Assembly: GCF_000283155.1 (NCBI RefSeq)
Contig: NW_004454239.1
Span: 5,465,078-5,529,077 of the forward strand
DNA length: 64,000 nucleotides
Source of the DNA: Ceratotherium simum simum
Lineage: Eukaryota > Chordata > Mammalia > Perissodactyla > Rhinocerotidae
Direction of reading: 5' to 3'
The notes under the pieces are model-generated. The model saw only the letters and a list, made by a program, of their open reading frames with translations, did not search any database and had not been told where the DNA came from. Positions 1-12,284 of the stretch are shown piece after piece. How positions within the stretch are numbered: the first letter of the stretch is position 1; every line of letters starts with the position of its first letter. The translations under genes and the position numbers were made by a program.

Positions 1-1864
1 CATATGATAAACAAAGAGAAAACTAGAAGAATCATAAGACAGAACAACCAAACTGAATTGGCAGTCCAAAACAAATGGGACAAGAAACAAAGGAAATGCA
101 AAAGAACCAGAAAATAAGTGACAAAACAGCAACATTCAGCCCTCATATTTCAATAATTACCCTAAATGTAAATGGATTGAACTCTCCAATCAAAATTTGT
201 GGGATGCACTGAAAGCAGTGCTTAGAGGGAAATTTATACCATTAAATGCAGATATTGGAAGTTTATCTAAAATTGAAAAGCTGAGCTTCTATCTTAGAAA
301 ATTAGAGACAGAAAGAGTAATTTAAGCCTGAAGCAATCAGAAGAAAAGAAATAATAAAAATTAGAGCAGAAATCAATGAAAGTAAAAACAGGAAAGTCAT
401 AGAGAATATCAATGAAATCCAAAGCTGATTCTTTGAAAAGATCAATAAAATTGATAAACCTCTAGCCAGGCTAACCTAGGAAAAAATGTGAGAAGACATG
501 AATTTTCAATGTAAAAAATGAAAGACTGGGTCATCATTACTGATCTCACAGACAATAAAATGATAGCAAAGGAATATTATGAACAACTCTATGCCTACTA
601 ATTTGATAACTTTGATGAAATGGACCAATTTCTTGAAAGACACAAACTACCAAAACTTACATAAGGAGAAATAGATAACCTGAATAGCCCTATATATATT
701 AAACAAATTAAATCAACAATTAATAACCTTCCAAAAAAATAAAGCACCACGCCCAGAGGGTCTAAAATTTCACTGGTGAATTCTACCAAACATTTAAGGA
801 AGAAATAATACCAACTTTTCAACAATCTTGTCCAGAATATAGAAGCAGGGGAAACACTTGGTAATTCATTCTATGAGGCCAGCATTAACTTAATGTAAAA
901 ACCAGATGAGACATTATAAAACAGGAAAACTACAGGTCAATATCTCTCATGCTCATAGACACAAAAATCTTCAACAAAATATTAGCAAATAAAATCCAAT
1001 AATAAATAAGAAGAATTATACACTACAACCAAGTGGGATTTATTCCAGGTATGCAAGGCTGGTTTAACATTTGAAAGTAAATCAATGTTATCCATCACAC
1101 CAAGAGTCTAAAGAAAATAAATCATATGATCATGTCAATTGATGGAGAAAAAGCATTTGACAAAATCTAACACCCATTCATGATAAAAATTCTCAGCAAA
1201 CTAGGAATAGAGGGGAACTTCCTCAACTTGATGAAAGATATCTACAAAAAACCTACAGATAATATGATATTTATGATACTGGAGAGACCGGACACTTTCC
1301 CCCTAAAACTGAGAGTAAGGCAACGATGTTGTCTTTCACCACTCAACTCTATTCAACATCATATTCTAAGTCCTAGCTAGTGCCATAAGACCCACCCTCA
1401 AAAAAGTATACAAATTGGAAAGGAAGATATAAGATTATCTTTATTCACAGATGGTATGATTGTCTATGTAGAAAATCTGACAGAATTTACAAAAAGCAAA
1501 GCAAAACCAAACCTCCTGGAACTAATAAGCGAATATTGCAAGATTGCAAGATACAAGGTTAATAAGCAAAATGCAATTGCTTTCCTACCTACCATCAATG
1601 AGCAGTTGAAATTTGAAATAAAAAATACCATTTGTAATTGCACCAAGAATAAAAAAGAAATACTCAGACAATATGTATAGAATAACATACGAAAAACTAC
1701 AAATCACTGATGAAATACATCAAAGAAAATCTAAATAAATGGAGAAATAGTCAATGTTCATGGATCAGAGGAATCAATATTGTAAAGATGTCATTTTTTC
1801 CCCCTAACTTGATCTATAGATTCAATGCAATCTCAATCAAAATCTCAGTAAGCTATTTTGTAGA
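1..1864 (+). mobile_element. Old L1 LINE, ORF2 region, disrupted
   Basis: Plus-strand L1 ORF2-type sequence: reverse-transcriptase landmark EKAFDKI near 1,147 followed by HPFMIKILSKLGIEGNFLNL, then the region leading to ISVSYFVD at 1,850. Many stops and frameshifts make it a dead copy. The 5' end lies off the window. An LTR and an ERE interrupt it at 1,865 and 2,911 and the sequence resumes after each. Confidence 0.85.
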
Positions 1865-2224
1865 TGTTGTAGGCAGCGTGGGCTGTTGTAACAAAATACC
1901 ATAAACTGGGTGGCTTAAACAACATTTATTTCTCACAGTTCTGAAGGCTAGGGGGTCCAAGGTCAAGGTGCTGGTGCATCCAGTTCCCAGTGAAGGCCTT
2001 TTTCTTGGTTTGCAGATGGCTGCCTTCTTGCTGTATCCTCACGTGATGGAGAGAGAGATCATATCTCTTACATATCTTCTTATAAGGGCACTAATCCCAT
2101 TTATGAGGACTCTACCCTCCAGGCCTAATTACGCCCCAGAGGCCCAACCTCCACATATCACCAAACCGGGGATTAGGACTTCGATATGTGAATTTTGAAG
2201 GGACACAACATCCAGTCCATAGCA
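1865..2224 (-). mobile_element. Solo MaLR/MLT1-type LTR inside L1
   Basis: 360 bp; in its own orientation it starts TGCTATGG and ends CTACAACA. It resembles the MLT1 LTR consensus (aacaaaataccataaactgggtggcttaa is the diagnostic 3' part on the plus strand, split here: 'aacaaaataccataaac' and 'tgggtggctt'). A perfect 5-bp duplication gtaga flanks it (1,860-1,864 and 2,225-2,229), and L1 sequence is continuous across the site. No internal retroviral region is present. Confidence 0.85.
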
Positions 2225-2910
2225 GTAGATATCAAAAAACTGATCCTCAAGGTTACTTGGAAACGCAAAAGACTTAGGATAGCCAACACAGCACTGAAGA
2301 GGAAAAAAGTGGCATGATTCACACTACCCAATTCCAAGATTTTCTATAAAGCTACAGTAATCAAGAAAGCACAGTATTGGTAAAGAATAAACACATAGAT
2401 CAATCTAACAGAATGGAAAGCCTAGAATGGACTCACAAATATGGTCAACTAATTTTTGAGAAATTCAATGGAGAAAGGACAATCTTTTCAACAAATATTG
2501 CTGGAATGTTTGGACATCCATATGCACAACAATGAACCTAGATATAGACTTTACACCTTTCACACAAATTAACTCAAATGGCTCAAAGACTTAAATATAA
2601 AATACAAAGTTATAAAACTTCTAGAAGAAAATGTAGAAGAAAATCCTCTCGACCTAGAGTTTGGTGATGAGTTTTTAGGTATAACACTAAAGGCACAATC
2701 CATGAATGAAAAAATTGATAAGCTGGAATTTACTAAAATTAAAAACTTCTCTGTGCAAGACACTGTTAAGAAAATGAAAAGGCAAGACATAGTATGGGAG
2801 GAAATATTATTAACACATATCCGATAAAGGACTTGCATCCACAACATAAAAAGAACACTTAAAATTCAATGGTAAGAAAGCAAACAACCGAATTAAAAAA
2901 TGGACAAAAG
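2225..2910 (+). mobile_element. L1 ORF2 C-terminal part, continuation
   Basis: The same L1 resumes after the LTR (DIKKLILKVTWKRKRLRIAN reading, plus strand) and runs into the C-terminal part of ORF2 until the ERE insertion at 2,911. Multiple stops. Confidence 0.8.
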
Positions 2911-3160
2911 GGGGCCAGCCCGGTGGCGCAAGCGGTTAAGTGCGCGCGCTCCGCTGCAGGGCCTGGGGTTTGCCGGTTCGGATCCCTGGCGCGCACAGAC
3001 GCACTGCTTGGCAAGCCATGCTGTGGCGGCGTCCCATATAAAGTGGAGGAAGATGGGCGAGGACGTTAGCCCAGGGCCAGTCTTCCTCAGCAAAAAAAGA
3101 GGAGGATTGGCAGATGTTAGCATAGGGCTGATCTCCTCACAAAAAAAAAAAAAAAAAAAA
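2911..3160 (+). mobile_element. ERE SINE (ERE1 type), full length
   Basis: Starts ggggccagcccggtggcgca, has a Pol III B-box-like ggttcggatcc at 2,975-2,985, the conserved catgctgtggcggcgtccca, and ends in A20 at 3,141-3,160. The tail holds two copies of one module, at about 3,050-3,097 and 3,100-3,160. A 13-bp duplication with one mismatch flanks it (2,898-2,910 and 3,159-3,171). It is inserted in the L1. Confidence 0.95.
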
Positions 3161-3905
3161 ATTGACAAAAGATCTGAACAAAAACTTCATCAAACAAGAT
3201 TTAGAGATGCAAATAAACATAGGAAAAGATACTCAACATCATTTATCATTAGGGACATGGAAATTAAAACAACAATAAAATACCACTACATACCTATTAG
3301 AATGGCTGAAATCCAAAAAACTGATAATGCCAATTGTTGGTGAGGATGCAGAGCAAGAGGAACTCCTGTTCATTGCTGATGGGAACTCAAAATGGTACAA
3401 CCACTTTTGAAGACTTTGATGGTTTCTTATGAAGCTAAACACAGTCCTACCATATGATCCAGCAATCACGCTCCTAGGTATTCACCCAACTGATTTGAAA
3501 ACCTATGTCCACACAAAAACTTGCACACTAATATTTATAGCAGTTGTAATCATAATCACCAAACACCGGAAGCAACCCAAATGGAATACTTTTTATTCAT
3601 CAGTAAAAAGGAATGTAATATAAAGCCACACAAAGATATGGATGAATCTTGAATGCATATTGCTAAATGAAAGAAGTCTGAAAAGGCTACATACTGTATG
3701 ATCCCAATAACACGACTTCTGATAAAGGTAAAACTAAAAATATGGTAAACAGATCAGTGGTTGCTAGGGATTTGAGTGGGGGTTTGAATAGGTGAAGCAC
3801 AAGGGATATTTTAGGGCAGTGAAACTCTTCTAAGACACAGTAATGGTAGTGGTGGATACATGACACTATGCATTTATCAAAATCCACTCGGTGGTTTCTG
3901 TGCAC
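3161..3905 (+). mobile_element. L1 3' end, end of ORF2 and 3' UTR
   Basis: Continues the L1: typical ORF2 end readings include LPYDPAITLLGI near 3,447-3,482 and KTYVHTKTCT near 3,500. Then comes A+T-rich 3' UTR up to about 3,905; the exact end is not marked by a poly(A) tract. Confidence 0.8.
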
Positions 3906-3929
3906 TTTAAACTTTGAGAAGCACAGGTT

Positions 3930-4450
3930 TACCACGACCCACATGCTCAGAGCGCCCCACTCCTCTTTTGCAGCCCTAAGACAGGAGGAGAGTAGTTCTG
4001 TCCCTATAGTCAGTCAGCTGTCACGTTCTTCCAATCTCTGCCACTCCAATTTGAGTCACAGGCATGCCAAGGACAGCAACTCTCTAGTTGCTCCGTCTAG
4101 AGGCCAACCTGTGCTTTTTAGAACTCTTGCACAGGGGTAGCTGGCTGTGGTACACTGCTGGTGGTACACTGAGACCACCACACTGAGAAAGCCCAAACTA
4201 GCCATGTGGAGAGGCCACTTGGTGAGAGGATGCCCCACCAGCCCCAGCTGTTCTAGCCATCCTGGCCCAGTGTCAAAACGTGAATGAAGCCCTCAGATGA
4301 TTCCAGCCCTAGATGCCGTCTGAATGCAACAGCATGAGACTCGTGAACCACCCAGCTGAGCCCAGTCAACCCACAGAACTGTAAGAGATAACATTAAACT
4401 GTTGTTTGCTGTTAAGTATTGGGGTGGTGTATAAGGCCACAAGAGACAAC
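3930..4450 (+). mobile_element. Probable MaLR-type LTR fragment
   Basis: The 3' part resembles MLT1-class LTRs: ccatgtggagaggccact, cacagaactgtaagagata, and a decayed taagccactaagttttgggg (here ttaagtattggggtggtgta). No target duplication could be set and the 5' limit is a guess. Confidence 0.5.
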
Positions 4451-5841
4451 CAGTCCAGAGCTATAAGGCTTTACCTTGATTTGGGGACTCCTGCCATGTT
4501 GCTTTGCTTACCCCAAAGAGAGAAATGCCTGAAATATCATAGAACAGTGGAAAAGATTTGCAGACAACATTCCCAAGCCAAGGCAGACAGTTACTCTGGC
4601 TCACTCCTCTCACCCATTCTCCAGCAGCTGAGGGAGTGAACAGATATTTCATTATAAATAGTCAATAGCTGATTCTTCACCTCTCTTTCTAAGGGAAAAA
4701 TAAAACAATGCTCAGGTTATCAGGAAAAGAAGATGATGGCATCATGTAATTCTCAGGCAGGCTGAGATAGAGCCACCCCTATTCAATGATGACCGGAAAG
4801 GAACCACCTTGGGACTTAGGTATAGATATTACAAAAATGGAGGTAGGGAGTGCAGATTAAGAATACACACTTGAACAAGAATTAAACCACACAATTGAAG
4901 AAACATTTAGATAAAAGTTCTCCAAACCCTCAAAGAAATTAAAGAGGGCAAGCCGATGAAGCAAGAAGTCAAACAGGAGAGGCACGAGGTCAAAGACGAG
5001 AGCATTAAAGAACAGAAAGAGGGGGAAAGCGGCTAGTGGAGAATGAGTTGAGGGGACAAGCTTTATAGAATGTAAACCACCTCAGAAGCACCTTGGAATC
5101 AAATCTGTGCTGTTGCCATGGAGATGAGGTCTGAGGGGAAAACCGTCAAGTGCAAGGGGCAAAGGTGGAGGAGATATGTGATGAGTTGATGGACACGGAA
5201 GCCAATGGTAATGATGCAACGCACGGTGGGTTTTCCTGAAGAGAACAGAACAAATGAAATAAAACCAAACTTACAGATAAAATAGAAGGATGACTGCAAT
5301 TTGTGCACTAAAAGGATTCTCTTACTATAACAAGACAAATCAGAATAAAGCCGTCAGGATCAATACAAATTCTATAAGCATGAGGGCAGGATAAGGTCAG
5401 CTTATCATGGGAAATTTCAGATCAGCTTCAGACTTTCCTCCCAAACTCAAGATGCCAAAAGACAATGGAACGATTATTTGCAGAGTATGGTGGGGGGTGG
5501 GGAGCCTTTGAGCTAGGAACTCACAAATGCTTCTTAAATTATATGCTTTAGTTAATGGAATACACATTAAAAGAAGAATCAAAATAAAGAACTTATGAAT
5601 ATGAATAACAAAGTTTGTGGTGAGCCTCGAATCTAAATAAACAAAATTATTAGGTTAAAATGACTGGCAATTGTGGCCATAAACCAACATTTACTTATTA
5701 AAATGTTATTATTTTTACATTAGGCAGCTTATTCAAGAAATGTAAGGGGATCACAGAAATCCCAGCTAGTGCCAGCAGAAGTAATGGAAGGGGAGACAAT
5801 GGAAAAGAACCTTGGCTTCCTCATTTTTTCTATAAGGGGAA
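4451..5841. other. Intergenic DNA, nothing recognised
   Basis: No exon, RNA gene or repeat family recognised. Short open frames here have no coding character. The composition is A-rich and purine-rich around 4,860-5,060. Confidence 0.4.
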
Positions 5842-6191
5842 TGTCTTAGTCTGTTTGGGCTGCTATAACAAAATACCACAGACTGGGTGGCTTGTAAAAC
5901 ACAGGCATTTATTTCTCATAGCTCTGGAGGCTGGAAGTCTGAGATGAGGGTGCCAGCATAGTTGGGTGAAGGTCTCGTTCGGGTTTCAGACTTCTTGCTG
6001 TGTCCTCACGTGGTGGAATGGGCTAGGGAGCTCTGTTGGGTCTCTTTTATAAGAAGCCTAATCCCATACATGAGGGCTCCACCCTCATGACCTAATCACT
6101 TCCCAAAGGTCTCATCTACTAACATCATCACCTTTGGGGGTTAGGATTACAACATATGAATTTTGGGGATACAAACATTCATAGAGTAGCA
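5842..6191 (-). mobile_element. Solo MLT1-type LTR
   Basis: Begins on the plus strand tgtcttagtctgtttgggct and ends ...catagagtagca; the middle has accctcatgacctaatcac and acatatgaattttgggg, all MLT1 landmarks in reverse. The flanks gggaa (5,837-5,841) and gagaa (6,192-6,196) match at 4 of 5 positions, a decayed 5-bp duplication. No internal region. Confidence 0.85.
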
Positions 6192-6229
6192 GAGAATCAA
6201 GAGATAATATTTTACTTTTAAAGCTAATA

Positions 6230-6720
6230 AATATACTTTGACCTTTTCAGACCAACCCCTAATTTCAGATCATCACAAAGTTTGAAAAATTCCTTCTGTA
6301 TATGCATAAATAATATAACTAAATCACTTCTCTATCTTCATGCTCATTTGTGTACTTGGCCTGACAGATTTTGAGAGTGGTACATTGTCTCATTCCACTG
6401 CTGTGCTCATCTCTCTCTCTATGTATTCCCTATAGTTTTTCTTCATACATTCCAATGCTATGTTATTTGGTGCATGAAAGTACATGGTGGTTGTCTTCAT
6501 TGTGGACTACAACCTTTATTATTATAAAGTGATCCTCTGACTCATGTAATGCTTTTTGCCCATCATTTCTATATTTCATGATAATATGGCCACCCATGCT
6601 TCCTTTTGTTTGCATCTGCCTCATGCAGCATATGTTTGTGTATCCTTCTATTTTCAACTCTTTGGTGTTCTTTTGTTTCAGGTATGTCTCATATGAACAG
6701 CATAGAGTTGGATTTCATTT
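6230..6720 (-). mobile_element. L1-like fragment (endonuclease region), antisense
   Basis: The minus strand reads like a degenerate L1 ORF2 N-terminal segment (about 6,460-6,660). The T-rich plus strand with '...atgaacagcatagagttgga' is typical of L1 in antisense. Limits approximate. Confidence 0.5.
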
Positions 6721-6879
6721 TTGGACTCAATTTTAGAATCTTTTTTACTTGATAGATTATTTTATTCCATTTTCATTTATCCTAAGAATCAGTAAGACCA
6801 GAGGGACAAATGAATAGTATAGACCAGAAAGTTCATAATTAGGACCAAGTATACAAGGGAATTAATTTTGTGATCAATG

Positions 6880-7425
6880 TAGCTTTTCAGAGCAGTGTGG
6901 TGTTGAAAAGCCACTATGTGTTTAAAAAAATAAGTTAGATCCTCACTTTTTTCCTTACATCAAAATAAATCCCAGGTAGATAAAAAAATTGAATATAAAA
7001 AGCATGAGAAATTGTCAATAAATATGAAAGGATGTTTAATTATACAAATTAAAGAAATTCAAATCAGAGCAATGAGATCACTTTTCTGTAACCAATTCTC
7101 AAGAAATAAAAAGACTGATTGTAGCAAGTGCTGGTGAGGACATGAGGAATTGGGCCCCTCACATACTACTGAAGGCACTATGTATTAGGATTAGCAATAT
7201 CAATAAATTCTTTAAAGTACTTATAAATTTTAAAAGCATCAATAACTTTTAAAAGTAGAAAGCAATTCTACTTTTAGGATCATCCCCTTGACATACTCAA
7301 TCAGGCTCAAAGAACAAGAAAGTTTCTCAAGCATTATTTGTATTGGCAAAAATATTAGAACAATTCAAAGGCATCAGTAGGAGATTGGTTAAATAAATTA
7401 TAGTATATCTACCATTTTGATTGCA
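6880..7425 (+). mobile_element. L1 3'-region fragment
   Basis: Contains L1 landmarks near aaatcagagcaatgagatca and gtgctggtgaggacatgagg (equivalent to the KT-DNTSVGEDV region) and further 3' text to about 7,425. Degenerate. Confidence 0.65.
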
Positions 7426-8069
7426 AGGGACAAAATTTCAGCTTGAACAAACTATAGTAGGAAAGGGCCTATCACCCTGCAGGGATCCCTAAGAAAGACT
7501 GGAACCTGGGACACAGATCCTGCTGGGTTCTCTCACTCCACCTCCGCCTCTCTCTGCACGCTGGCTCAGTCTGCTCTGGGGCTTCCTTCCCTTGGAGAAG
7601 AACACGGGCTCAGGCGGCACTGGGCTCACGCCTTCACAGTCAGCAATCAAGGGCTACATATCAGGCAGTCTTCAAAAATACCTCCTGGTTTGGATCCAGA
7701 ATCTCCATTTCCATTTCCATTTCCACTGACACCCAGTGTGTAAGTATTCACAGAGTTTTCCTCTGCTGGCAATACGGCAGTGCAGCAGTGCTGTCTATGT
7801 GAGAGCTTCCTGACAGCAGAGCGGGGAGTGCTCCCTCTGCGTTCCATCTCACAGTGAGACCCATCTATGAGAGGTACCAATATCCGCCCAGCTCATCCTG
7901 GGTGAAAACAGCAGCACGAAGGAGTAGCAGGCACTGGCAATTCCAGTAACAAATCTGTTCCCTCCAAGACTAAAATGTACGTCTCATAATAAGCATTTTC
8001 CCACTTTTAGGTTGGAAATTTAATTTTGAATTTTACTTGTAAATGAATCTCTAAAGATGAAGATATCCT
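7426..8069. other. Intergenic DNA, possible old repeat
   Basis: The start (gattgcaagggacaaaattt) resembles the head of an old DNA-transposon-type repeat that I cannot name. It also has a short interrupted (CCATTT)-like run at 7,705-7,724. No gene seen. Confidence 0.3.
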
Positions 8070-8310
8070 GCAAAGGCAGCATAGCCTAATGGTGAGGAGC
8101 AGACTCTGGAGCCGGGCTTTTTGGGTCAGAACCCCAGCTCCAGCATGTGCTAGCTGGGGGACCTTGAACAAATGAATTGCTTGAATTTTCTCATTTGAAA
8201 ATGGGGTTTATAATAGTACTTTTCTCATAGGGTTGTAGTGAGAATTAACTCAATTAATACGTGCACAGTGCTTACGGGGATTCCTGGCAGAGAAATGATG
8301 CTATGTAAAT
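8070..8310 (+). mobile_element. MIR SINE
   Basis: Matches the MIR consensus in order: gcatagcctaatggtgagga, actctggagccgggc, agctgggggaccttgaac, aaaatggggtttataatag, tagggttgtagtgagaatta. It ends near ttcctggcag. Confidence 0.85.
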
Positions 8311-10136
8311 GTTAAATGCAACAAATACAATAGAGGAGGGGAAGTAGAGTGAGTGTCTGAAGGCCTTCCCTTCTTCCTCTTGCTGAAGGCTGTGTTGACT
8401 GTGGTTAGCCTATGACTATTCTATCTTTGTACTTTGGGTAAGGGTTGGGGGGCAATAACTTTGGAAGTGAGTAGGTAACCTGGCATTGAGTTCTTAAGTC
8501 TCTGGATGGAGAGAGTGCCTCCTTTGACCTGATTTAGAAATTCCTGTGCATCACTCATTGGTCCTTTAAGCCTGATGCCATGATTGGATGGAACTTTGGG
8601 GTTATTTCCCTTGGGGGGAGGTGTGTAAGTATATATTTCTTGTTGGGAAGAAGTGTGGTCTAAACATTTAGCAACAAGAAGGAGAGACTATGGTAATCTT
8701 TAATGTGGTTTGCCAATATTACCACTTCTCCCCCTTTCCAGGCACACCATCGGGTGCACTTTGGAACCTCCTGATGGTTGAGTGGAGCCATAATACTACC
8801 CTGGCCTACGAGTATTGAGCAGAAGAGATATGTATGTTCCAGGCCAGAGCATTTAATTACTGGTGCAAGACCCCCAAAAGCCGTCTCTCCATCTGCCATA
8901 GTGACCAGGCACATCCCTGACGGGCTGCTGCATCAACTGGTCTCGAGGGGGGACAGCCTGATGGAAAGCCCCAGTCAACCTGCTCGATATGTAGCAAGCG
9001 TGGGAAATAACCCTTCATCGCTTTAAGCCACTGAGATTTTCAGGCTATTTCTTTCTGCAGCACAGTCAAGTCTATCCTGAAGACACAGAAATTGTGAAGG
9101 GAATATTTCAGTTGTATAAAATCACCTTGCTCTCCATCTCCCTGTTTTGAGGCCAAAACTCTTGCCAAAGTGGAACAGCACAGTGCTGAGTACATAGTGG
9201 ATACCCAGAAGGTGGTTCAAGATTGATTGGTGAACGTCGTATTTTTTACGCTAGAGATTGGCTGCCTTTGGGCCTATAAGGTCTCTATTAAGCTGCTATT
9301 AGAACATAAATTGGAGTAGACTGCTTTGTAGTGACAAGAATATAAAAGTTGGTCTCTCAGAGGCACTTCTTTGTGAAACCATTTGGACAGCTCACATTCA
9401 GATATTACAGTAGAAAAATTATAGGGAAAGAGGAGCTTGGGCAAAGCAGACATGACAAGTTTAAATGCTGCTGCAGGAATATCCAGAGGGGACCCCAACC
9501 ATCTCAGGGTTTACTACATTTTGAGCGTTGGAGGGAGGCAGATGCTTCTTAGCATACCAGTGTCCAGTGACTTTGTTCTCCTGTAGACTCGAGAAGGGGG
9601 CTAGTGAGGTCACCATGTATTAAATTGTTGGGTGTAGAACAGGCCAAGTTCAAAGTCATCAAAATTTGTAGTGACTCCTCTTAATTGTTTTACAAAATGT
9701 TTCTTTGCCTGCTCTGTACCGTCTTCTTAAAGGCTTCATAGTTTGAAGTTTATTCTCTTATTTCATGTTGACTTTTAGTATAGACTGTGTCATTGTTATT
9801 AATCCATTTGCTAAGAGCAGTGTAGAGGTGCGAGATGAAGTAGGTGGGGCGACATGATCAGATTTGCATTTTGAAACAACTCCACAGTGTGGAGAATGGA
9901 TGGTAGGGCACAGGAACAGGTATAGACAGACAGAAGGCCGCTACAGGACTCGAGGTGAGAGGTGATGACCACTTAGATTAGGTTGTGGTAAAGAGTGAGA
10001 AGAGGACAGACACCAGAGATGTGGAGGAAGTAAACTGACTTATGGATGTGTTGGGTAGTGGGAACAAGTGAAAAGATAGCATGAGGTTTCTGGCTTGAAC
10101 AGTAAGATGGATGAAGGTGCCACTCACTGAGCTAGA
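8311..10136. other. Intergenic DNA with old repeat remnants
   Basis: Around 8,690-9,090 the sequence ends like an LTR of the MaLR/ERVL sort (ctttaagccactgagatttt). From about 9,815 to 10,136 it resembles an old antisense L2 segment (ggggcgacatgatcagattt, tgtggagaatggatggtagg) that continues after the LTR at 10,137-10,554. No exon recognised. Confidence 0.4.
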
Positions 10137-10554
10137 TGTAGTGGGTTGAATTATGGTCTCCTCAGATGGCCATGTCCCAGAACCTGTGAATGTGACTTTA
10201 TTTGGGTAAAAGTTCTTTGCAGATGTAATTAAGTTAGGATCTTATGAAATCATCCTAGATTTCTCCAGGTCCTTCTAAGAGAAAGGCAGAAGGAGATTTG
10301 AAACACATAGGGAGAAGAGGAGACGGCCATGTGAAGATGGAGGCGAGACTGAAGTTATGCAGCCACCGGCCAAGAACACCTGGAGCCACCAGAAGCTGGG
10401 AGAGGCAAGGAAGGATTCTCCCCTGGGTCCAGCCTTCAGAGGGAGGCTTGACTTCAGACTTCTGATCTCCAGAACCGTGAGAGAATAAATTTCTGTTGTT
10501 TTAAGCCACCAAGTTTGTGGTAATTTGTTACAATAGTCCCGGGAAACTAATACA
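10137..10554 (+). mobile_element. Solo MaLR/MLT1-type LTR with perfect duplication
   Basis: 418 bp, TG...CA ends, with aacctgtgaatgtgacttta, ttgcagatgtaattaagtta, gagaataaatttctgttgtt (AATAAA poly(A) signal) and ttttaagccaccaagtttgt. A perfect 5-bp duplication ctaga lies at 10,132-10,136 and 10,555-10,559. No internal region. Confidence 0.88.
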
Positions 10555-10559
10555 CTAGA

Positions 10560-11442
10560 GAACACTGAAAAAGGAAGAGCTTTGGTGGAAGAAACAATGA
10601 GTTTGGTTTTGGACGTGTTGAGCTTGAACCGCCTTTGAGGCATCAAGGAAGACATGTCAGACGGGCAGGTATGTATTCTGGGCTGGAGAAGTCAGTTTGT
10701 GAGTCATTTGCATCAGGTGGCCCTAGAAGCCAGGACATGGTAAGATCATCAAGAGGAGAAAACGCAGTGTGAGAGGACCGAGCCCGGAGGAGCTTCCGCA
10801 GTCACAGGGATGAGGAGTAGAGGATGTGCCTGCACAAGAGCTGAAGAAGGGGAGGCCAGGGAAGTAAGAGATGAACCAGGAGAGCGTTGTCTTAGAAAAC
10901 ACGGGGAGAGGGTGCTGCAGAAAGGATGCTGTGGTCACTAGAACACAAGACTAGAAATGTTCACCAAAACTCATGAAGGCACTGGTGACACCAGCAAGAG
11001 CTCTGCTAGTCAAGTAATCCTTCCAAAAGCTATCTTGGAGTGGATTGAAAAGTGACGACAGGCAGCTTCTTGGAGGAGGGGGAGGGCATTTGGACTATTA
11101 AATAAAGGAGAGACAGAGAGAGATATGTGTTGGAGAGAGAGGATAAGTGAGGTTTTAGATTGGTTTGGTTTGTGGTTTAGTTGGTTTGTTTCTGGGAGAA
11201 GAGTCATGAGTACACTGAAAAGCTGATGGGAAAGATCCAGTTGACTGTGCAACAACAGAGGGAGTCAACTCTGGAAGCATTCTGAGAAGAGGGATCAAAA
11301 TGGGAAGCAAACCACAGGTGGGAGGGCTGCTTCTCTACTGCTCCAGGAGGAAAGGATAATAGGATGGCACAGATGAATGAGCACAAGATGAGAAAATCTT
11401 CGTGCCATGGCTGCTGTTTTCTCTGTAAAAGTGGAAGTGGAG
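10560..11442 (-). mobile_element. Old L2-like sequence, antisense, continuation
   Basis: Reads tttggttttggacgtgttgagc, i.e. the same old repeat text as before the LTR, to about 10,720; beyond that it is unclear, with purine-rich sequence to 11,442. Family assignment from memory only. Confidence 0.4.
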
Positions 11443-11990
11443 TGTGGTAGGCAGCCTCTAAGACGGTCCCCAGTGACGTCTCCTGGTGCTCATGCCCTTG
11501 TGTAATCCCTCCCTTGAGTGTGGGCTGGACCTAGTGACTTGCTCCCACCAAATACAATATGGCAGAGAAATGGGATGCTACTTCAATTACGAGATAACCT
11601 AAAAGGCAGTGGCTTCTGTCTTGGCCTCTCTCACATGCATGTGCACCTGAGGAATGCCAGCTGCAATGTTGTGAGCCGCCCTATGGAAAGGCTCACAAGG
11701 CGAGGAACTGAGGGAGGCCTTTAACCAACAGCCTGCAAGGAACTGAATACTGCCAAGAACCATGGAGCGAGCTTAGAAGAGGATCCCGCCCCAGCTGAGC
11801 CTTCCGAGGAGACCACAGACCCCACTGACAGCATGGCTGGAACCTAATGAGAGACCTTGAGCCAGAGGCAGCCAGCCAATCCACGCCCGGATTCCTGAGC
11901 GGCAGAAACTATGAGGTAATCAATGCTTTTCATGTTTTAAGCCACTAAGTTTTGGGGTAATCTGCTACACAGCAGTAGACAACGAATACA
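11443..11990 (+). mobile_element. Solo MaLR-type LTR
   Basis: 548 bp, from tgtggtaggcagcctctaag to ...gtagacaacgaataca; ttaagccactaagttttggg near the 3' end is the class landmark. The flanks tggag (11,438-11,442) and tggat (11,991-11,995) match at 4 of 5. No internal region. Confidence 0.82.
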
Positions 11991-12284
11991 TGGATTTATT
12001 GACTGAGAGTGTAGGGTGGGGAGGCGGCTGAAAGTGTCAAGAGGGAAGAAGATTTGAAATAGTTGTGGAAAGTGAGAAAGAGTGTAAGTCCACCAGCCAC
12101 ACAGTAGGATTTCTGGGCTATGTTGAGGTTAGCACTTATGGCTTTATAGTAGAACCAGTGTGCTTACGTCAGATATAATGAGGCTATTAAGTTTTTTCTA
12201 ATGGAAACTTTTCTTATGTTTTGATGGACCATGGGAAATCTAGCCCTCCTTTAGTCTTTCAGGACATCTTCAGGGACATTTATT

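Noticed and set aside
1180..1700. Active L1 retrotransposon
   Set aside because: The reverse-transcriptase region has many stops and frameshifts and is interrupted by two other elements.
2911..2990. tRNA gene (A and B boxes)
   Set aside because: The tRNA-like head belongs to an ERE SINE: no cloverleaf can be closed, and the body, tail and target duplication follow.
2900..3343. 147-codon open frame on the plus strand
   Set aside because: It runs through the ERE SINE and its A-tail; same reading appears wherever ERE copies occur and has no protein homology.
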